Shown: positions 8,771-17,287 of the stretch, in pieces | How the letters are laid out: each line of letters starts with the position of its first letter | Position numbering within the stretch: the first letter of the stretch is position 1 | Assembly (NCBI GenBank): GCA_038043245.1 | Contig: JBBTCH010000010.1 | Span: 65,394 to 129,393, forward strand | Direction of reading: 5' to 3' | Length of the DNA: 64,000 nucleotides | From: JACPFV01 sp038043245 | Lineage (GTDB): Bacteria > Pseudomonadota > Gammaproteobacteria > Nevskiales > Nevskiaceae | Program-made: the position numbers and the translations under genes | Notes under the pieces: model-generated | What the model saw: only the letters and a program-made list of their open reading frames with translations | Told to the model about the DNA's origin: nothing | Databases searched by the model: none

Positions 8771-9097
8771 CTACCAAACCGGGGGCATTTCAAACAGGCG
8801 GCCGGTCAACAGGTTCCAGATGAATCGCACCGGCTTCGTCATCCGCCAAGATAAGGCGGACTTCAGGCGCGAAATCTCCAGTCGCGCCAGCTCAAGTTCA
8901 TGCCGCAATTGCGCTGCGCGCGCCGGATACTTAAAGGTCGGAACATAGCGATCGAGCGGGCGCTGGAAGGCACCCGCCGGATCCGCGAAGACTTCGTTCA
9001 GCAACCGCTCCACCAGCGCGATCGACTCTTCGAAGTGCCACGCGGTCAACTCCAGGCCCAGCCTCGTGGCGATCTCCAACACGAATGCACGCACGGT
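8771..9097 (-). pseudogene. C-terminal remnant of a glycosyltransferase-like gene
   Basis: About 108 residues read on the minus strand and end in SALSWRMTKPVRFIWNLLTG, the helical tail seen at the end of many O-antigen glycosyltransferases (compare SASWRLTAPLRFLARLLG at the end of the gene finishing at 14120). A short coiled segment LRHELELARLEISRLKS precedes it. There is no credible start: the frame runs back into the oppositely oriented glycosyltransferase remnant that begins at about 9098. The 5' part has been lost at a junction. Which family the complete protein belonged to cannot be told. Confidence 0.6.
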
Positions 9098-9942
9098 GAG
9101 GTCCGGCTGCGCGAAGCGCTGGCCTCGGTGGCCAACCAGACTTATCGCAACATCGAGCTCGTCGTCGTCGAGGATGGCAGCGAAGCGGCGCGCGGAGGTC
9201 GAGCGTGTCGGCGCCAGCGGCCGCCTGGCGGGCGTCGTTTATCGGCCGATCCCGAAAGGGGCGTTGTCGGGCCGGCAACGCGGGTCTTGATGCGGCGAGC
9301 GGCGAGTTGATCGGGTTTCTGGACGACGACCTGCTGTATGCGGATCATGTCGAGACGCTGGTTGCTGAGCTCGCTGCTCACACGCAATGCGCAGCGGTCT
9401 ACGGCCTGGCGTTCGAGATCCCGACTCAGGTAGTGTCGCGCGATCCGTTTCGTTATCGGGAGTGCTCGCCAGTGCTGATGCACGATCAACCGTTCTCGCG
9501 CCCGGCGCTGGGGCGCCGAAACTACCTGCCGATCCAGAGCGTGCTGTTCCGGCGTGAGATCTATGAGCGGCACGGCGGTTTCGATCCCGAACTCGAGAAC
9601 TACGAGGATTGGAATCTCTGGGTGCGCTACTCGCTCGAGCGCGATTTCGGCCGAGTCGCGAAGGCCACGTCGTTGTACCGCGTGCCGGCCGATCCGCGCG
9701 AGATGCTCAGGCGCAATGGCATCCGTGACCAGTACTACGGCAAAGCGCTGGTCCGGCAAGCGCAGCTGCTGGCAGCCGCCGGCCAGCCGCCGGCGCCAAT
9801 GCACCGGAGTGCGCGGCCTTCCACTCAGGTGGTGTCGCGGCTGCTGGTTTGGTTGCCGCCGGCGCGATGGTTGTACGCCCCTGCGCGCCGGCTGGCGGCC
9901 CTGTGGCGCCACCGCTCGGCCGCGCAGGTCGTCGCCCGATGA
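9098..9942 (+). pseudogene. GT2 glycosyltransferase, N-terminally truncated and frameshifted
   Basis: Three successive frames together give one GT2 sequence: REALASVANQTYRNIELVVVEDGS, then VERVGASGRLAGVVYRPIPK, then AGNAGLDAASGELIGFLDDDL, and on through NYLPIQSVLFRREIYERHGGFD and LENYEDWNLWVRYSLE to the stop. The first shift is near 9190 in a GC-repeat and the second near 9255-9262 in a G run. The usual GT2 opening (a VSVVIPxYN-like strand) is missing, because the sequence joins the minus-strand remnant at about 9098. The last part carries the family's DxD (DDDL) and the ED of the catalytic base region. The frame breaks could be sequencing errors, but the missing N-terminus could not. Confidence 0.75.
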
Positions 9943-9986
9943 GCGCAGGGTCTTTGGAGCCGCCTGACCGGGCTACACTCGCGCGT

Positions 9987-11573
9987 ATGTCCGAACGTTC
10001 CGCCCCGGCGTGGGAGGTGGTCGCCTCGCGCCGGACGAAGCGCGGTTTCATTCATGCGTGGGGCACGGCAAGCGGCGAGCGTCCCGCCCCGCGCGCGATC
10101 TACCTGCAGAGCGAAGGCCCGGACCCGCGGCGCGTGTTCGGCACGCTGCAGTGCCGCACGCCGACCGACGCCGCGCGGGTCGAAGTCGGTTTCAGCCTGA
10201 CCGGCGACGTCGCGCCGCACGACGGCTCCGCGCTCGACTGGTCGATCGTGCTCGAGTGGCCCGACGGCCGCATGCAGCAGGCGGCGCTGGAGGCTGGCGG
10301 CGCGGCGCGGCGTGTGTCGCCGTGGCAGCGCTACCTGCGCACCGCGGCGCGGCTGATCGACGGCGGCGACTTCAGGACTTTGTTCAGCGAGGTCCAGCGC
10401 GTTCTGGCGCCCGAAGCCTGGTCGCGCCGCGATCCGGCCGCCGTCCTGGCCTGGCTGCGCCGCGGTGGCTCGCGCCTGGTGTTCGTCGTCGACCATGGGC
10501 TCGGCGGCGGCGCCAACGTTTACGGGATGCAGCGTGTGGCGGAGCTTGCCCGGCAGGGCTACGCCGTCCTGCGCCTGGTGCCGGATCCCTGGACGCTCGG
10601 CTACCGGCTGCTGGCGCAACGCGGCAACCAGTCGCGCGCCGCGCGAGTTGGCGACTTGGCGCAGCTGCGCCAGCTGTACGAGGGCCTGCGCTTCGACCAG
10701 ACCTGGTTCAACAACGTGCTGTCGTTCGTCGACACGCCGGGCGTGATGGCGGCGGTGCGCGAGTGGCAGGTTCGGGGCGCGCTCGGCGAGACCACGTTCC
10801 TGGTGCACGATTTCTTCAGTGTCTGCCCCTCCTGGACCTTGATCGACCACGCCGGGCGCTTCTGCGGCATTCCGGCGGCGGAGGTATGCGCGCGCTGCCT
10901 GCCGCAGCATCGCGCGCCGTTCCTGGGCCTCGCGCGCGGCGCGACGATTCCGGAGTGGCGCCAGCGCTGGGCGCCGATCCTGCAGGATGTGCACGAAGTG
11001 CGCTGCTTCTCCGAGGCCTCGCGCGCGCTGATGTTGCGCGCCTATCCGCTGCTGCCGCGCGAGCGGCTCACCGTGGTGCCGCACCAGACTTCCGAGCTAC
11101 CCCTGCGCCGTGTCGGACCTCGCGACGGCGGCGCGCCCGTCGTCGGCGTCGTCGGCACGATTTCCGCGCAAAAAGGCTCCGAGGTGCTGCGCGAGCTGTG
11201 CCGGTACCTGCGCGACAGCGGCAGCTCGATGCGCCTGGTGGTGGCGGGCACGGTCGAGCTGGAGCTGGCGCCGGAGATCGCCACCGTGACCGGCGCGTAC
11301 CGGCGCGACGAGCTGCCGAACCTGCTGGAGCGCCACGGCGTCAACGTGGCCTTGCTGCCCTCGGTGTGGCCTGAGACCTATTCCTACGTCACCGATGAGC
11401 TGATGCAGATGGGCTTGCCATTGCTGGTGTTCGACCTCGGCGCGCCAGCTGAGCGCGTGCGCGGTTACGCGCGCGGGCTGGTCATGCCCATCGCCGGCCC
11501 CGAGCAGATCGAAGCCGCGTTGATGCAGCTGTACGCGCGCCACGTGGCCGGAGCTAGGGGAGCGTCCGCGTGA
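9987..11573 (+). CDS. GT4-type glycosyltransferase with an extra N-terminal domain
   Basis: About 528 residues. Residues 1-110 are not part of the GT-B fold and look beta-rich (RAIYLQSEGPDPRRVFGTLQ...). From about residue 160 the glycosyltransferase follows: LVFVVDHGLGGGANVYGMQR (N-terminal Rossmann half), a Cys cluster CGIPAAEVCARC, then VVGVVGTISAQKGSEVL near 386 and a C-terminal donor-binding half ending LPSVWPETYSYVTDELMQMGLPLLVFDLGAP. The ATG at 9987 is chosen because more upstream starts lie within the preceding gene remnant. The stop overlaps the GTG of the next gene. It probably adds a sugar to a surface glycan; donor and acceptor are unknown. The N-terminal segment resembles that of the PhyH-type protein two genes down. 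Confidence 0.83.
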   Translation: MSERSAPAWEVVASRRTKRGFIHAWGTASGERPAPRAIYLQSEGPDPRRVFGTLQCRTPTDAARVEVGFSLTGDVAPHDGSALDWSIVLEWPDGRMQQAALEAGGAARRVSPWQRYLRTAARLIDGGDFRTLFSEVQRVLAPEAWSRRDPAAVLAWLRRGGSRLVFVVDHGLGGGANVYGMQRVAELARQGYAVLRLVPDPWTLGYRLLAQRGNQSRAARVGDLAQLRQLYEGLRFDQTWFNNVLSFVDTPGVMAAVREWQVRGALGETTFLVHDFFSVCPSWTLIDHAGRFCGIPAAEVCARCLPQHRAPFLGLARGATIPEWRQRWAPILQDVHEVRCFSEASRALMLRAYPLLPRERLTVVPHQTSELPLRRVGPRDGGAPVVGVVGTISAQKGSEVLRELCRYLRDSGSSMRLVVAGTVELELAPEIATVTGAYRRDELPNLLERHGVNVALLPSVWPETYSYVTDELMQMGLPLLVFDLGAPAERVRGYARGLVMPIAGPEQIEAALMQLYARHVAGARGASA

Positions 11574-12847
11574 AGCGCATCTACTGTTTCACCAGCGCGG
11601 CTTGCAACTACCTGCCGAAGACTCGCCTGCTGGTCGAGTCCCTGCGCAAGCATCATCCCGAATTCCGGTGCGTGCTCGGCCTTTCCGACCTGCCGGGAAC
11701 CGCGCCGCTCGCCGAGACCGGCTGGGACGAAGTGCTGCCCATGTCCGATCTGGGGATTCCGGACTGGCGGCGTTGGGCCTTCTGCCACGACATCGTCGAG
11801 CTTTCCACGGCGATCAAGCCCTTCGTGCTGCGCAACCTGCTGCAGCGGCCGGATTGCGAAGCGGTGTTCTATTTCGACCCGGACATCGTGCTGTTCTCCC
11901 GGCTCGACGACCTCATCGCGCTGTTCGAGCGCGGCGACCTGTTGCTGACGCCGCACCAGACGATCCCCGAGGCGACGACGGAGGCCGTGGTCGACAACGA
12001 GATCTGCAGCCTGCGGCACGGCGTGTACAACCTCGGCTTCATCGGCGTGCAGCCGTCGGCGCAGGGCCACGCGTTCGCGGAATGGTGGTCGCGACGCGTC
12101 TACGATTTCTGTCGCAAGGACATCCCGAACGGACTTTTCACCGACCAGCGCTGGATCGACCTCGCGCCGGCGTTCTTTCCCGGCGTGCACGTGGTGCGGT
12201 CGTCCCGCTTCAACGTCGCACCGTGGAACCTGACGACGCGCCGCGTGGGCGGCAGCCTGCGCGACGGCGTCACCGTGGACGGGCAGCCGCTCGGCTTCTA
12301 CCACTTCACCGGCTTCGACAGCGGCGCGCACGGCATCATGGCCGGCAAGTACGGCGCGGACAGCGCGGCGGTGCAGGAGCTCGTCGCCTGGTACCGGCGC
12401 GGCATCGATCCGCTCGATCACGACCCGCGCTGCCGCCTGCCGTGGGCCTTCGGCGCGTTCAGCAACGGCGGCCCGATCAACCGCGCGCAGCGCGTGGTCT
12501 ACCGCACGCGGCCGGACCTGCAGGCGACGTTCCCCGATCCATTCGCCACGGACTCGGGCGGGCGGGCCGGTTACCTGGGCTGGTGCCGCCGTCACGGCCG
12601 CTTCGAGTATCCCGGCTTCCTGCCGGAGCCGAAGGCAAACGCCGACTGGTCGAAACTCGGCACGCCGCCGCAGCCCACGCTCGCCAGCGCGGCGGCCGTG
12701 GCGCCACACCGCAGCCTGCGCGAGCACCTGCGCCTCGCGTCCGGGGACCGCCGCTACGCCCGCGAATTGTGGGCGCAGGCCCGGCGCGTCAGCCAGCGCG
12801 AGGGCTTCGCCGGCGTCTGGCGGCGGTTTCTCCGGTTGATGACGTGA
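11570..12847 (+). CDS. Glycosyltransferase with GT-A fold (GT8-like)
   Basis: 425 residues. It opens MKRIYCFTSAACNYLPKTRLLVESL, the first strand and helix of nucleotide-sugar transferases of the GT8/GT24 type. The metal-binding YFDPDIVLF lies near residue 101, followed by HGVYNLGFIGV and FTDQRWIDLAPAFFPGVHVV, which match the acceptor side of the fold. The GTG start overlaps the previous stop (GTGA) and has AGGGGAG upstream, so the two are coupled. Predicted cytoplasmic sugar transferase in surface glycan assembly; specificity is not readable. Confidence 0.8.
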   Translation: MKRIYCFTSAACNYLPKTRLLVESLRKHHPEFRCVLGLSDLPGTAPLAETGWDEVLPMSDLGIPDWRRWAFCHDIVELSTAIKPFVLRNLLQRPDCEAVFYFDPDIVLFSRLDDLIALFERGDLLLTPHQTIPEATTEAVVDNEICSLRHGVYNLGFIGVQPSAQGHAFAEWWSRRVYDFCRKDIPNGLFTDQRWIDLAPAFFPGVHVVRSSRFNVAPWNLTTRRVGGSLRDGVTVDGQPLGFYHFTGFDSGAHGIMAGKYGADSAAVQELVAWYRRGIDPLDHDPRCRLPWAFGAFSNGGPINRAQRVVYRTRPDLQATFPDPFATDSGGRAGYLGWCRRHGRFEYPGFLPEPKANADWSKLGTPPQPTLASAAAVAPHRSLREHLRLASGDRRYARELWAQARRVSQREGFAGVWRRFLRLMT

Positions 12848-12869
12848 GGCCTCGAAGGAGGAACCGCCC

Positions 12870-14123
12870 ATGCGCATAGGACGCTTGTACATCGCCAATC
12901 GGGCCGACGCCCGCACCGTTTTCGGCTTGATTGCGGTGCGGACCATCGTGGCAGGCGCGGTGCCGAGCGCGGCGCGCGTCCGCGTGACGGTCGGTGACGT
13001 GTGCCTCGAGCTCCCCATCGCCGATTGCCTGCAGCCGCTCGATGACGGCGATCGCTGGCAGCTGACCTGCCACGTCAACTCGCACCTGCTCGCGAACGGC
13101 CCGCAGAGCGTGACCGTGACGCTGCTGGGGCCGGACGGCGCTGCCGGCGACGCGGCGACGCTCGCCTGCGTGGTCGACAACGGTTCGGTGCTGGCGCACG
13201 CGGTCGCCGCAGACCTGCGCGCCTTTGGCACGCCCGTGGTCTTCGGTGACGTCGTCGACAGCCGCCTGTTCCCGCATGGCCCCGGCAAGGCCCGCGCGTG
13301 GTTCGAGGAGCCCGTTACCGGGGAGGTGCCGCTGAGCCTCGACCCCGCTCGCGACCGAGACGCCGCGATGTTGCACCTGCGCCGGTGGGGCTTTGCGGTG
13401 CTGCCGCAGCGCCTGCCGCGATCGCTGGTCGACGACTTCGGTCGCCAGCTCGACACCGCGATCGACTCTGGCCGCCTCAAGTACGAGCGTGGCTCGAGCA
13501 ATCGCATCTACGAAGCGCATACGCTGCCGGCCGGGCGCCGCATCTGGCTTTACCCGCCGGTGCTGAAGTTCCTCGAGGCGCTGTTTCGCGACCGGCCGTG
13601 CCCGTGCCAGACCCTGACCTACGCGTACGGCAGCCAACAGCAGGCGCATCAGGACACGATCCACCTGACGCCGTACCCCGGCGGCTACATGTGCGGCGTC
13701 TGGGTGGCGCTGCAGGACGTGCAGCCCGACTCCGGCGAGTTGTTCGTCTGCCCGGGCAGCCACCGGCTGCCGCGAGTCTTCGGTGCCGATCTCGGCCTCG
13801 CCAAGGTGATGGGCCGCGTCGACTACGCGGCGTTCGGGACCTTCGAGCAGAGGATCCGCGACCTCGTCCGCGAGCACGGGCTGTCGACGGTGACGTACCG
13901 GCCGCGCGCCGGCGAGATCCTGGTGTGGCACGAAAACCTCATTCACGGCGGCAGCCCGCGGCTCGACCTGGCGCGGCCGCGGCTCAGCATCGTCAGTCAC
14001 TATTTCGCGCGCGGCTGCGTCGCGTACTACGACAGCCGCGGCGAGGCCGCCACGCTCGTGGACGTCGGCAACGAAACGGTGTGGGGCCGGGCGAAGCGGC
14101 TCGTCCGCGCCGCCGTCGGCTAG
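12870..14123 (+). CDS. Phytanoyl-CoA dioxygenase (PhyH)-family protein with an extra N-terminal domain
   Basis: 417 residues with a strong ribosome-binding site (AAGGAGGAAC). Residues 1-130 are beta-rich and unassigned, with RTVFGLIAVRT at 16-26. From about 165 the protein is PhyH-like: LRRWGFAVLPQRLP, then SQQQAHQDTIHLTPYPG (HxD iron ligands near residue 258), VWVALQDVQPDSGELFVCPGSHR, and a distal His in ENLIHGGSPRLD near 358. These are the Fe(II)/2-oxoglutarate oxygenase ligands. It follows two glycosyltransferase genes in one operon, so hydroxylation of a sugar or lipid carrier part is possible. The substrate is unknown. Its stop overlaps by 4 bp the stop of the convergent gene. Confidence 0.85.
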   Translation: MRIGRLYIANRADARTVFGLIAVRTIVAGAVPSAARVRVTVGDVCLELPIADCLQPLDDGDRWQLTCHVNSHLLANGPQSVTVTLLGPDGAAGDAATLACVVDNGSVLAHAVAADLRAFGTPVVFGDVVDSRLFPHGPGKARAWFEEPVTGEVPLSLDPARDRDAAMLHLRRWGFAVLPQRLPRSLVDDFGRQLDTAIDSGRLKYERGSSNRIYEAHTLPAGRRIWLYPPVLKFLEALFRDRPCPCQTLTYAYGSQQQAHQDTIHLTPYPGGYMCGVWVALQDVQPDSGELFVCPGSHRLPRVFGADLGLAKVMGRVDYAAFGTFEQRIRDLVREHGLSTVTYRPRAGEILVWHENLIHGGSPRLDLARPRLSIVSHYFARGCVAYYDSRGEAATLVDVGNETVWGRAKRLVRAAVG

Positions 14124-15280
14124 GGCGGCGGCGCCCGGCCGCGCGCGGAGGCGCCGAGCCCGAGCAGGCGCGCGAGGAAGCGCAGCGGCGCAGTGAGGCG
14201 CCAGGACGCGCTGCGGCGCACGCGCCCGGCATCCTCCTTCAGGCCCATGATCGCCGCGTGGTTCGCGCGCAGCTGCGCGAGGTGGAACGGATCCAGCCGC
14301 CCGGCGAGCGCGACCAGTTCCGGGTAGCCGAAGTCGTGGCGCTCCTTGAGCTCGGCCGCCACCGCTTCGTCCGCCATGAGCCGGTACAGGGTCGTCAGGG
14401 CGAAGTGGGCGTGATACGGCTCGCCGTGATCGAGCGCCCACTGCGCAAGCAGGAACGGCAGGCGGTTGTCCTGCGGTTGCGCCCGATGCCGCGCTTCGGG
14501 GAAAGCGGCGAAGAACAGGCCCTCGTCGCGGATCGACAGGAAGCGATCGAGGATCAGTCCGATCTCGTTGCGCGCGCGGATCTCAGTCGTTGGTGTCTGC
14601 GCGCTCTGGTTGGCTTCACGCGCAAGGATGCGGAAACGGGTGAGGGGCTCGTCGAGGACGTGGATCTCGTGCGCCAGGCACAGGCGCACCCACAGGTCGA
14701 AGTCCGGCATCTGGCCGAGGCGCCGGTCGTATAGGCCGGCCTCGATCATCGCCGCGCGCCGCACCAGCGCGCTCGGATGGCACAGGCAGTTGCCTTGCGT
14801 GAAGAACTGGCGCAGCCATTCGTGCCGCGGCCGGTTCGGCGCATCGAAGCGGCCCTGATAGTAGTGCGCGGGGTCGGCGAACGGCGCGCCGCGCTCGTCG
14901 ACCAGCGCCACGCGCGTGAACACGGCGGCGACCTCGGGGCGGGCGTCGAGCACGGCCACCTGCCGGGCCAGCTTGTGCGGCAGCCAGGCGTCGTCCGAGT
15001 GGTGGATCGCCACGTATTCGCCCGCGGCCCGCTCGCGGATCGTGCCGTTGAAGCCGTCGGCGCCGCGCAGGCGCGTCGCGTTGCGTACGGCGCGGATGCG
15101 CGGGTCGGAGAAGCCCTGAATGACCGCCCACGAATCGTCGTCCGAGCAGTCGTCGATGATGAAGAGCTCGAAATCGCGGAAGGTCTGGTCGAGGACGCTC
15201 TGGATCGCTTCGGCGACGAAGCGCGCATGATTGAGCGATGACAGCAATACCGTAACCCGCGGATTCTTCACCGGACGCAT
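14120..15280 (-). CDS. GT2-family glycosyltransferase
   Basis: About 386 residues starting MRPVKNPRVTVLLSSLNHARFV, the first beta strand of GT2 enzymes. This ATG was preferred over farther upstream starts, which add about 79 residues of non-domain sequence. Next come SVLDQTFRDFELFIIDDCSDD, YVAIHHSDDAWLPHKLARQV (DD of the DxD region), and MPDFDLWVRLCLAHEI (catalytic D region). It ends SASWRLTAPLRFLARLLG, a tail frequent in O-antigen transferases. Unlike its neighbours it is on the minus strand and is convergent with the PhyH-type gene. Very GC-rich. Predicted inner-leaflet glycan assembly. Confidence 0.88.
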   Translation of the reverse strand: MRPVKNPRVTVLLSSLNHARFVAEAIQSVLDQTFRDFELFIIDDCSDDDSWAVIQGFSDPRIRAVRNATRLRGADGFNGTIRERAAGEYVAIHHSDDAWLPHKLARQVAVLDARPEVAAVFTRVALVDERGAPFADPAHYYQGRFDAPNRPRHEWLRQFFTQGNCLCHPSALVRRAAMIEAGLYDRRLGQMPDFDLWVRLCLAHEIHVLDEPLTRFRILAREANQSAQTPTTEIRARNEIGLILDRFLSIRDEGLFFAAFPEARHRAQPQDNRLPFLLAQWALDHGEPYHAHFALTTLYRLMADEAVAAELKERHDFGYPELVALAGRLDPFHLAQLRANHAAIMGLKEDAGRVRRSASWRLTAPLRFLARLLGLGASARGRAPPP

Positions 15281-15401
15281 CCACGCATTGGCCAAGATGG
15301 CGTTCCATTCTAGCGAACGGCCGGCGTCGCTGATCCTGTTGGCAGCAAGCGCTTGTCGGTTGCCATCCAGATGAGATTGAATACGCTGAAATGGCTGCTT
15401 C

Positions 15402-16340
15402 ATGATCCAGCGCAACGCCACCGATTCCTCGCGCTTTGCACGCCGATGGATTTTCACCCGCTCGGCGCGTACGGCCTGGGAGTTGATCCTGCGCGCCGCG
15501 ACCTTTTCTCCGGGCACTTCTGTGCTGCTGCCGGCCTATATCGGGGTTTCCGATCGCGAAGGTTCCGGCGTGTTCGACCCGGTTGTGCGCACGCAGACCC
15601 CGTTCACTTTCTATCCGGTGGATGAGCGTCTCCACTTGAATCTTGACGATATCGCCGCCCGGCTCCGGACCGGCCTGCATCCCATGCTCCTCGCCGTGCA
15701 CTGGTTTGGCCTCCAGCACGTCGATATGACGGCGCTCAGATCACTTTGCGCGGAATACGACGTGTGGCTTGTCGAGGATTGCGCGCATGTGCCCGGTCCC
15801 GGCTCCGGGACCACCGGCCCCGGCAGCTTCGGTGCTGCCGCCTTCCATTCCCTGCACAAGATCATCGCCGTTCCCGACGGCGGTGCGTTGCGCATCAACG
15901 ACCCGCGGCTTGCCACGGCCGCGCCGCAGCCGCACGAACAGTGTTCTGGATTTGCGCTTGAGCAACTGCTCCGCACCGACATGGATGCCGTAGCAGCGAC
16001 GCGGCGTGCGAACTATTCCTGGCTGACGCGGCGGCTCGCAGCGACCCCCGGGATAGAGGTGCTTTATCCGTCCATCGGTGATGCGGTGCCGCACGACTTC
16101 CCAATTCGGATTCTCGGGGGAATACGCGAGAAACTGTACTTCGCACTGATGGACCAAAGGCTCCCGACCGTCGCGCTCTACTACCGCCTGGTTCCGGAAA
16201 TTGCCCGGGAGGAGTTTCCAGCCAGCCACGCGCTTTCTGCGAGCATCCTGAACCTGCCCGTTCACCAGGACACTTCGGAGCGCGACCTCGGAGTATTGTG
16301 CGATGCCATGGAAGCCGTCCTGCCCACATTGCGTCTATGA
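15402..16340 (+). CDS. Short DegT/DnrJ/EryC1-type PLP-dependent protein
   Basis: 312 residues, short for sugar aminotransferases of this fold (usually 360-400). Readable marks are RTAWELILRA (N-terminal small-domain helix), SVLLPAYIG, VWLVEDCAHVPGP (Asp for the PLP ring nitrogen) and FHSLHKIIAVPDGGALRI (Lys about 152, the Schiff-base position). It starts at the ATG at 15402. The stop overlaps the next start (ATGA), and the next gene is a second, divergent member of the same fold. It could be an aminotransferase or dehydratase on a nucleotide sugar, or half of a hetero-dimer with its neighbour. The pairing is inference. Confidence 0.8.
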   Translation: MIQRNATDSSRFARRWIFTRSARTAWELILRAATFSPGTSVLLPAYIGVSDREGSGVFDPVVRTQTPFTFYPVDERLHLNLDDIAARLRTGLHPMLLAVHWFGLQHVDMTALRSLCAEYDVWLVEDCAHVPGPGSGTTGPGSFGAAAFHSLHKIIAVPDGGALRINDPRLATAAPQPHEQCSGFALEQLLRTDMDAVAATRRANYSWLTRRLAATPGIEVLYPSIGDAVPHDFPIRILGGIREKLYFALMDQRLPTVALYYRLVPEIAREEFPASHALSASILNLPVHQDTSERDLGVLCDAMEAVLPTLRL

Positions 16341-17287
16341 AACCGATTGGCGGCTTCTTCGAACTGGAAATTCCGCATCGGGGCAACGATCCGCACCCGC
16401 AGGCGATCGGCCTGAGTACCGGCCGCGCCTGCCTCATGGTGATGCTTGCCCGGCTCAAGCCCAGCCTCGTGTACGTACCGTATTACACGTGTGATGCGAC
16501 GCTCGAACCGTTTCGCCGCCTGGGGGTCACGACTCGCTTTTATGCCCTCGGTGAGGATCTCGCGCCGGCGTCCGTTGCGTTGGGATCCGGCGAATACATC
16601 CTGTGGACCGACTATTTCGGCGTTTGCGGTCCAATCACGGAACGCCTCAAGCGTCACTATGGCGCGCAGCTCCTGATCGATGACACCCACGCTTTCTACC
16701 GGCAAGGGCACGTTGGCCATTGGTCTTTCAACTCGGCGCGAAAATTCTTCGGCGTCCCCGACGGGGCCTTCCTCTACGCGCCGGTGGCGTTGGACGTGAC
16801 GGCTGACCGCTTTGCGCAGGCCTCACTGCTGCACGGTACGCTGCGCCTGCTGGGGCGTCAGGCCGAGGGATTTGCTGCCTATCAAGCCTATGAGAAGTCG
16901 CTCAATTGCGAAGTGCGACGGATCAGTCTCGTAAGCGAGCGTCTGCTGCGCGTTGTCGATTACGAAGCCGCACTGCGGGCGCGCGTGCGGAATTTCGAAT
17001 TCCTCAGCGAGCGACTGGGCTCACGCAACACGCTAGCCTTGGAGCCCGCTCCTCAAGCTGTTCCATTCTGCTATCCGTACCTCCCGGTGCGACCCGTGGA
17101 TCGACCAGCGCTGTATGCGAAGGAATTGTTCGTGCCGACTCTGTGGCCAGAGGTGCTGCGGCGGGAAGCTGAAGGCTTTGGGTTCGAGAAGCGTCTGAGC
17201 ACGGAGTTGCTGCCACTCCCTGTGGACCACCGCTACACGCCCGAGGACCTGCAGGTGCTGGCGGATTACCTGGTGGGGGTGTCTTGA
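16337..17287 (+). CDS. Second short DegT-like PLP-dependent protein
   Basis: 316 residues beginning MKPIGGFFELEIPHRGNDPHP. Fold markers are IGLSTGRACLMVMLARL, VYVPYYTCDATLEPFRRLG, LLIDDTHAFYRQG (Asp position) and FNSARKFFGVPDGAFLYAP (Lys about 135). It differs clearly from the preceding gene in sequence but has the same order of elements, and both are shorter than classical sugar aminotransferases. The start ATG overlaps the previous stop. Proteins of this look occur in polysaccharide loci without an assigned reaction. I call it DegT-like and do not name a substrate. Confidence 0.78.
   Translation: MKPIGGFFELEIPHRGNDPHPQAIGLSTGRACLMVMLARLKPSLVYVPYYTCDATLEPFRRLGVTTRFYALGEDLAPASVALGSGEYILWTDYFGVCGPITERLKRHYGAQLLIDDTHAFYRQGHVGHWSFNSARKFFGVPDGAFLYAPVALDVTADRFAQASLLHGTLRLLGRQAEGFAAYQAYEKSLNCEVRRISLVSERLLRVVDYEAALRARVRNFEFLSERLGSRNTLALEPAPQAVPFCYPYLPVRPVDRPALYAKELFVPTLWPEVLRREAEGFGFEKRLSTELLPLPVDHRYTPEDLQVLADYLVGVS

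Noticed and set aside
11465..13507. Minus-strand open frame of about 680 codons
   Set aside because: Antisense to the GT8-like and PhyH-type genes; Arg/Ala-rich low-complexity translation without motifs.
12789..14441. Minus-strand open frame of about 550 codons
   Set aside because: Antisense shadow of the PhyH-type gene in a region of extreme GC; no ribosome-binding site or domain.
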